DNA of 31,823 nt, from NCBI GenBank assembly GCA_016926235.1, contig JAFGOZ010000437.1, positions 1 through 31,823 of the forward strand, given 5' to 3'. How positions within the stretch are numbered: the stretch's first letter is position 1; every line of letters begins with the position of its first letter. Shown here in pieces: positions 26,624 to 31,823 of this stretch. Source of the DNA: Bacteroidales bacterium (lineage in GTDB: Bacteria; Bacteroidota; Bacteroidia; Bacteroidales; UBA10428). The translations under genes were made by a program, and so were the position numbers. A model generated the notes under the pieces. That model was not told the DNA's origin and searched no databases. It worked only from the letters and a program-made list of their open reading frames with translations.

Positions 26624-28303
26624 TCATTCCCAACCCTGATTTTGCTTCAGTACCCCTTTGGATAAGGATATTTGTGTCCATGGAATTTGCAGGAATCCAC
26701 GGGTTTCCGGCCTGTAAGTTTTTGTCACGGTACCGGGAACTCCATTGTTTGTAACAGGAATATCCTTAACCTGAGCAATAGCAGAAACTAAATCGCCCCA
26801 CCGCATTAAGTCGTACAACCGTATTCCCTCGAATGCCAGTTCATGACGTCTTTCGTTCTTGATGTTTTCCAGGGTTACGGGCACTGATGGCAATCCCGCC
26901 CGTTCTCTAACAGCATCAAGGTATTCCTGTGCATGAGAACTTCCTAGTTCAGCACCCATCAATAATACATCAGCAAGACGGATAATAACCATGTCCTGCA
27001 CGTTCTCAATAAGCTTGTCCATTGAAACGTTGTAAAGAGATTTGGTCATATGAATAATTGAACCGTCAGAAGTTTTTACATACACCGGCATATACTTTTT
27101 TGACCAATACCCGGTTTCATCCTTCTGCTGATCCACAATTTCAGCTGTGTATCCCACTACACCTTCATCCGGATCATCTATTTTTAATATGGAGCCCCGT
27201 TTCCGGACATCAGTATCATCCCAATTCTGATAAAGATCCGGATTTACAGTGCCTGCACCGTAACCAACTCCAAAAGGCAAAGTGGCATAAGGCTCCTTGA
27301 GACGCCAGCCAGAAAAAAGCATGGCCCCATTTGTCCATGTTTCTGCCACTCCCCCTCCATATGCTGCCCAAGTTGCCAGAGTTGAATATTTGATTGCGAA
27401 AACTGTCTCAGTATTAGCGCCATCCTCTCCAATCCATTGCAGATTGTTATCTGTTGCATATTTATAACCTTTTCCATTTCCATACGCATAAGGCCATAAG
27501 TTCCTGAAATCAGGTATCAAAGCATGTCCGCTAATGCTATAATTGGCGCAGGAATCAATCCACGCAATAACATCATTTTTCGTAATCATGCCCGCAGTAG
27601 GAAGGGGAAGCGTTTCTTGCCCATACATACCTGTATAAAAGAGAAATACCCGTCCCATTAAGGCTTGTGCTGCCCATTTGGTAACATGTCCTATGTTTTC
27701 AGTATTTGAAACCGAATAGGGATCTGCAGGTAATAATTCAATAGACTTCTTTAAATCTAATGCAATTTGAGCATATGTTTCTGCCGGTGTTGCCTGAGGA
27801 GGGTTTGAAGGAGTTGTTGCCAAAACCAGGGGCACGTTTTCAAATAGTCTGGCAAGTTCAAAATAGAAATATGCTCGAAGAAATCTTGTTTCGCCTTCAT
27901 ACCTGGCCCGCTGTTCATCATTATCCCATGCAATCCCATCAAGCTTTTCAAGTAGGATATTACATCTGTAAATCCCTTGATAATCACCAGCCCATAAAGG
28001 TCTCCAGGTATCAGACCCCTGGGTTTCAAAGTTAGCTTGTTTGGTTCCTTCCACATCGCCAATAAGGCCACCGGCAAGGCGATCGTCACTTCTCAGTTCA
28101 GTTGTAATATAACTACCACCCATCCAAAATGCATCGTAAGACCCATAAAGACCGCTGTATGCAGCGGCTAGTGCTTGCTCAGCATCATCGATAGTCCTGT
28201 AGTAATTGTCGGTCACCTTTTTTGTCAGAGGTTCTGTATCAAGAAAATCAGAACACCCGAGGATCAAGCTAATTATACCTATATATGTCAATAATTTTTT
28301 CAT
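26624..28303 (-). CDS. susD: SusD/RagB-family glycan-binding lipoprotein
   Basis: The 559-residue protein has a lipoprotein signal (GIISLILGC, Cys17) followed by SDFLDTEPLTKKVTDNYYRT, the standard opening of SusD homologues. The TPR-like helical core includes AEQALAAAYSGLYGSYDAF and ARYEGETRFLRAYFYFELAR, and the C-terminal region carries NIKNERRHELAFEGIRLYDLMRWGD cut across the typical 'RRxELAFEGxRxxDLxRW' motif. SusD proteins sit on the outer membrane as a lid over SusC and bind the glycan for import. The gene starts 5 bp after the SusC stop, the usual tight pairing. The identity of the sugar bound cannot be read from sequence. Confidence 0.97.
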   Translation of the reverse strand: MKKLLTYIGIISLILGCSDFLDTEPLTKKVTDNYYRTIDDAEQALAAAYSGLYGSYDAFWMGGSYITTELRSDDRLAGGLIGDVEGTKQANFETQGSDTWRPLWAGDYQGIYRCNILLEKLDGIAWDNDEQRARYEGETRFLRAYFYFELARLFENVPLVLATTPSNPPQATPAETYAQIALDLKKSIELLPADPYSVSNTENIGHVTKWAAQALMGRVFLFYTGMYGQETLPLPTAGMITKNDVIAWIDSCANYSISGHALIPDFRNLWPYAYGNGKGYKYATDNNLQWIGEDGANTETVFAIKYSTLATWAAYGGGVAETWTNGAMLFSGWRLKEPYATLPFGVGYGAGTVNPDLYQNWDDTDVRKRGSILKIDDPDEGVVGYTAEIVDQQKDETGYWSKKYMPVYVKTSDGSIIHMTKSLYNVSMDKLIENVQDMVIIRLADVLLMGAELGSSHAQEYLDAVRERAGLPSVPVTLENIKNERRHELAFEGIRLYDLMRWGDLVSAIAQVKDIPVTNNGVPGTVTKTYRPETRGFLQIPWTQISLSKGVLKQNQGWE

Positions 28304-28308
28304 GATAA

Positions 28309-31300
28309 TTAGAATTTAATGTTTGCACCAATTAAGAATGTTCTCGGGCTTGAATAAAATCCCATGTCGAGACCGGAAGACCAATTAAGTGATCCATACC
28401 CCACTTCAGGGTCCATTCCTGGATACTTAGTGAATGTGTATAGATTTTGTATTGAGCAGTATAATCTAAACTGGCCTAAAGGAATTCTTCGAAATCCTTT
28501 TTTAAGGTCATAACCTAAAGTAATATTACTTATCCTCAAATAACTTGCATCCCTCACAAAATAGTCTGAGAAATAGGCAAAGTTTGTTGCATCTTGCGCA
28601 ACCCTTGGAACCGTATTAGAGGTTCCTTCACCGTGCCAACGATTGAGTATTTCTGTAGTATAATTACTTTTGAATACCCGAAATGTGGTACCTGAGTTCA
28701 TTAAAATCAACATGGCATTTTGATTTCCCAAGACACCATTGGCAGAAACAGAAAAATCAAAACCTTTATATTCGGCATTCGCGGATAGTCCAAATGTATA
28801 GTCAGGACTTGACTTACCGATATCGGTACGGTCATTGTCATTAATGACCCCATCCTTGTTCACATCCACATATCGAAAATCGCCCGGTTCTGCATCTGGT
28901 TGAATCAAACTACCATCTGCATTCTGATAGGCCTGTATTTCAGCTTCATTTTGGAATAAGCCGTTTGTTTTTCTTCCCCAGAAAACTCCGAAAGGAGAAC
29001 CAACCATTGCCCTTTGCAGTGAACCAAAACCTTGTGATGAGGCTTCAATAAAGCCTTCCTTATTTGCAATCTTAGTTACTTCATTTTTATTGTAAGAAAA
29101 ATTTCCGCTGAAGCCATATTTAAAGTTGCCTATATTATCATTCCATGTCAAAACCAGTTCAATACCCTGGTTACGCACATTACCGCCATTAATTGTAGGA
29201 GCGCCGGTTCCATAACTATCCAGGGTCGGGGCATCAACCAGCCAATCTTTTGTGGTTTTTCGATATAAATCAAAATTAAGTCCCATTTTACCACCAAAAA
29301 ACCTTGAGTCAAATCCAATATCAATTTGTTCTGAAGTTTCCCATTTTAATTCGGGGTTGGCCACTTTTTCCGGAAAGGCCCCCAATGTTCTGTCTGATTT
29401 ATCCGTACTGTAAAAATAAGAAGCACCAACACCACTAAAAGTAATATTGGATGAGTAGGAAAATGCTTCAATGTTTTGGTTTCCATTTTGTCCCCAACTA
29501 GCCCTAAATTTCAAAAAGTCTAACCAGGATTTTGAGGATTGCATAAACTGCTCATTTGATATTATCCAACCTGCCGAAAAAGATGGGAAATACCCCCATC
29601 GATGGTCTTTGGCAAAGTTAGAAGAACCATCAGCACGCATAACGAGAGTAAACAAATACGTTTCATTAAAATTATAATTTAAACGTCCGAATAATGAAGC
29701 AATTCCTCCTTCTCCTTCCGGATTACCCGAAATGGATGTATAGGAAGGATTAATAACCGGCGTATTACTTAAATAGGCATGCTCCAAATCATCAAAATTT
29801 GAGTAACCATTCATTCCTGTAATACTCTCCCCCAATCCTCTTCGCTGAAATGAAGTTCCGGCCAGAAGATTAAAACCATGTTTTTCTTTTACTTTAAAAT
29901 CAAACGATAATGTACTTTCATAAATCCATCCCATACTGGAACTCATTGATTGAACAATCTTTGAATATAGGTTTTGGCCACCGGCTGCGGGTGAAAGATT
30001 AAATTCAGGAACAAAAGAACGATACCTTGAAAGCCCATTATCAATACCAATGCTGTTTCTCCAAATTAATCCCTTTAATGGCTGGAGTTCCGCATATAAA
30101 TTACCAATCAATTTTTGACTCTTGGTAGAATTCTGCCCTAAGGAATAATCTGTATATCCAACCGGATTAACAAGAATATCTGATGTGCTCCAGGGAATAG
30201 CATAATGATAGTTTCCTTCGTTATCATATAAAGGCAAAAACGGATGCATTAAAATAAACCGGGTCAGGAAATTATAATAAGCACTTTGGGTTGGCAAACT
30301 ATTATTCTTTATCATGCTGAAATTAAAGTTCTCCCCTGCTTTTAAAATTGTCAGCCCATTCCTTTCAATGAGTTTATGATCAGAGTTGACTCGGATCGTC
30401 AGACGTTCATAATTGGATTCAACGGGTTTTCCAAGAATTCCTGTTTGCTGGTTATAGGACAGACCAATTGAATAAACCGACTTTTCAGTGCCACCAGTAA
30501 TATTAAGTGAATGATTTTGCATTGGGGCATTTTTTACGCGGGTTTCTTCAAGCCAATCTGTTCCAGTCCAGGATCCATTTTGAATTTTATCCCAATCAGG
30601 AACAGTTTGGGCAAAACCGTTAGGATTTGATGGGTCGTACAATGAATTATTACCTGCGGTTACCCAAGCCTCATTGATAATCATTGCATATTCCTGGGCA
30701 TTAAGCATGTCCAGCTTTTTATAAAGGTTTTGCCAGCCGTAATAAGTATCTAAAGTAATACTGACATTACCTGCTTTACCTTGTTTGGTGGTAATTAGTA
30801 TGACCCCATTAGCTGCCCTGGCCCCATAAATTGCAGCTGAAGCTGCATCTTTCAAAACATCTATCGACTCGATATCCGATGGACTTAAAAAATTTATACT
30901 GGAAGTTGGAATTCCATCAATTACATATAAAGGAGAAGCATCTCCATTTGTTCCCAATCCTCGGATATTAATTTTAAAATCTGCTCCAGGTTGGCCGGAA
31001 TTTTTGGTAATCTGTACACCAGAAGCTTGTCCCTGTAAAGCACTTAAGGTTTCCGTGGTATTTTGTTTGAACAATTCATCCCCTTTTACCTGAGAGTTTG
31101 CCCCAGTTGAGAGTTTCTTTTTCTGCACACCATATCCAACCACTACTACTTCTTCAAGTGCCGTAAGTTCGGCTACCAACGAAATGTTTAACTGTGTTCT
31201 GCCATCAACATCAACCGTCTCGGTATTGTAACCAATAAAAGAAAAAACAAGTATTTCATCCAGAGAAGATACATCAACTGAGTAATTTCCATCCGCATCT

Positions 31301-31773
31301 GTAATGCCCCCTGTATTGCTGCTTTTAATGCGCACATAAACCCCCGGTAGGGGTTCTCCTGTAGAAGCATCCGTAACCTTTCCGGTTACTTTACCCTGCT
31401 GAAGGTATTCCCTGGGTGTAAAGACAATTAAGTTATTTTCAAGAAGTTTATAAGCAATGTCAGCTTCTTCAACAAGGCGATCCAGCACAACCTCAATGGG
31501 CATATCATCAACGGCCAGACTGACAACCTTATTGAGATCAAGAAACTTATCGTTATAAAAGAAGCGAAAATCGCTTTGAGCTTCAATGGCACCCAATACC
31601 TCTTTAATAGTACGATTTGACGAATCAAAAGTAAACCGTTCAGTTTGTGAGTATAACGAGGCAGATACATTTAGGGCAAATACAAAAATCAAAAAGGTGG
31701 TGATTTTCATAATGAGTAGGATTTTTTTGACCATTCCCGCTGAAATAATGGGAATGCAATGGTTTTTTTTCAT
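28309..31773 (-). CDS. susC: SusC/RagA-family TonB-dependent transporter with STN signalling domain
   Basis: The 1154-residue outer-membrane transporter opens with a long N-terminus and signal segment (MKITTFLIFVFALNVSASLY at 22-41). It is followed by an STN domain (~48-120; RFFYNDKFLDLNKVVSLAVD), a CarboxypepD_reg-like beta-sandwich (~127-205; GKVTDASTGEPLPGVYVRIK), a TonB box-like EEVVVVGYG (207-215), a plug (~212-345; INIRGLGTNGDASPLYVIDG, ANGVILITTKQGKAG), and the beta-barrel to the end. The STN domain normally contacts a FecR-type anti-sigma protein in the periplasm to signal substrate uptake. The only anti-sigma gene in the window lacks a periplasmic part. The start at 31773 fits relatives with a MKK... 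extension before the hydrophobic segment; ATG at about 31710 is an alternative. Only 50 bp of upstream DNA is visible and no promoter could be assigned. Confidence 0.97.
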   Translation of the reverse strand: MKKNHCIPIISAGMVKKILLIMKITTFLIFVFALNVSASLYSQTERFTFDSSNRTIKEVLGAIEAQSDFRFFYNDKFLDLNKVVSLAVDDMPIEVVLDRLVEEADIAYKLLENNLIVFTPREYLQQGKVTGKVTDASTGEPLPGVYVRIKSSNTGGITDADGNYSVDVSSLDEILVFSFIGYNTETVDVDGRTQLNISLVAELTALEEVVVVGYGVQKKKLSTGANSQVKGDELFKQNTTETLSALQGQASGVQITKNSGQPGADFKINIRGLGTNGDASPLYVIDGIPTSSINFLSPSDIESIDVLKDAASAAIYGARAANGVILITTKQGKAGNVSITLDTYYGWQNLYKKLDMLNAQEYAMIINEAWVTAGNNSLYDPSNPNGFAQTVPDWDKIQNGSWTGTDWLEETRVKNAPMQNHSLNITGGTEKSVYSIGLSYNQQTGILGKPVESNYERLTIRVNSDHKLIERNGLTILKAGENFNFSMIKNNSLPTQSAYYNFLTRFILMHPFLPLYDNEGNYHYAIPWSTSDILVNPVGYTDYSLGQNSTKSQKLIGNLYAELQPLKGLIWRNSIGIDNGLSRYRSFVPEFNLSPAAGGQNLYSKIVQSMSSSMGWIYESTLSFDFKVKEKHGFNLLAGTSFQRRGLGESITGMNGYSNFDDLEHAYLSNTPVINPSYTSISGNPEGEGGIASLFGRLNYNFNETYLFTLVMRADGSSNFAKDHRWGYFPSFSAGWIISNEQFMQSSKSWLDFLKFRASWGQNGNQNIEAFSYSSNITFSGVGASYFYSTDKSDRTLGAFPEKVANPELKWETSEQIDIGFDSRFFGGKMGLNFDLYRKTTKDWLVDAPTLDSYGTGAPTINGGNVRNQGIELVLTWNDNIGNFKYGFSGNFSYNKNEVTKIANKEGFIEASSQGFGSLQRAMVGSPFGVFWGRKTNGLFQNEAEIQAYQNADGSLIQPDAEPGDFRYVDVNKDGVINDNDRTDIGKSSPDYTFGLSANAEYKGFDFSVSANGVLGNQNAMLILMNSGTTFRVFKSNYTTEILNRWHGEGTSNTVPRVAQDATNFAYFSDYFVRDASYLRISNITLGYDLKKGFRRIPLGQFRLYCSIQNLYTFTKYPGMDPEVGYGSLNWSSGLDMGFYSSPRTFLIGANIKF

Positions 31774-31823
31774 AATTTTGTAGTCGATTGGTTAAACAAT
31801 AGTTTTTACTTTCCCGCCAAGGA

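Overview
The window reads as a Bacteroidota (Bacteroidales/Marinilabiliales-like) polysaccharide utilization locus. The evidence is a SusC/SusD pair, acid-rich lipoprotein signals, an ECF sigma/anti-sigma pair, a TAnnTTTG-type promoter, AT-rich DNA and almost no Shine-Dalgarno sequences. Every gene I can support lies on the minus strand, so transcription runs from right (high coordinates) to left.

Right end (25.2-31.8 kb): an STN-containing SusC transporter, SusD, a surface lipoprotein that is a candidate glycan-binding protein, and a small secreted lipocalin-like protein. A strong hairpin follows this block. Middle (1.8-25.0 kb): a long enzyme block, in transcription order GH3, GH2, GH43 (with F5/8C and FN3 domains), GH106-type rhamnosidase, GH3 with an EF-hand-like loop, a GLUG/Listeria-Bacteroides-repeat protein, lipoprotein GH5, GH78-type rhamnosidase, GH3, and a LacZ-type GH2 interrupted near its C-terminus by an in-frame TGA. 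Left end (0-1.8 kb): an ECF sigma factor, a very short FecR-type anti-sigma protein without a membrane or periplasmic part, a non-coding stretch with three copies of a short hairpin repeat, and the N-terminus of a CE1-like esterase cut by the window edge.

Proposed working model (inference): SusC/SusD and the lipoproteins capture and import a plant- or microbe-derived glycan. The lipoprotein GH5 is the best candidate for an outer, endo-acting enzyme. Secreted or periplasmic GH78 and GH106 remove alpha-L-rhamnose, GH43 removes arabinose-like residues, and GH3/GH2 remove beta-linked glucose, xylose or galactose. No lyase, GH28 or GH105 is seen, so classical homogalacturonan is not the obvious target; a rhamnose-decorated beta-glycan or plant glycoside fits better.

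The most notable regulatory signal is a 28-nt element found both upstream of the anti-sigma gene (1063-1090) and upstream of the first enzyme gene (25049-25076). The copies match at 23 of 28 positions and have identical TAGATGT and CGGACTT blocks at identical spacing. It looks like the promoter of the locus's own ECF sigma factor, which would make the enzyme block its regulon and place the sigma gene at the far 3' end of that block.
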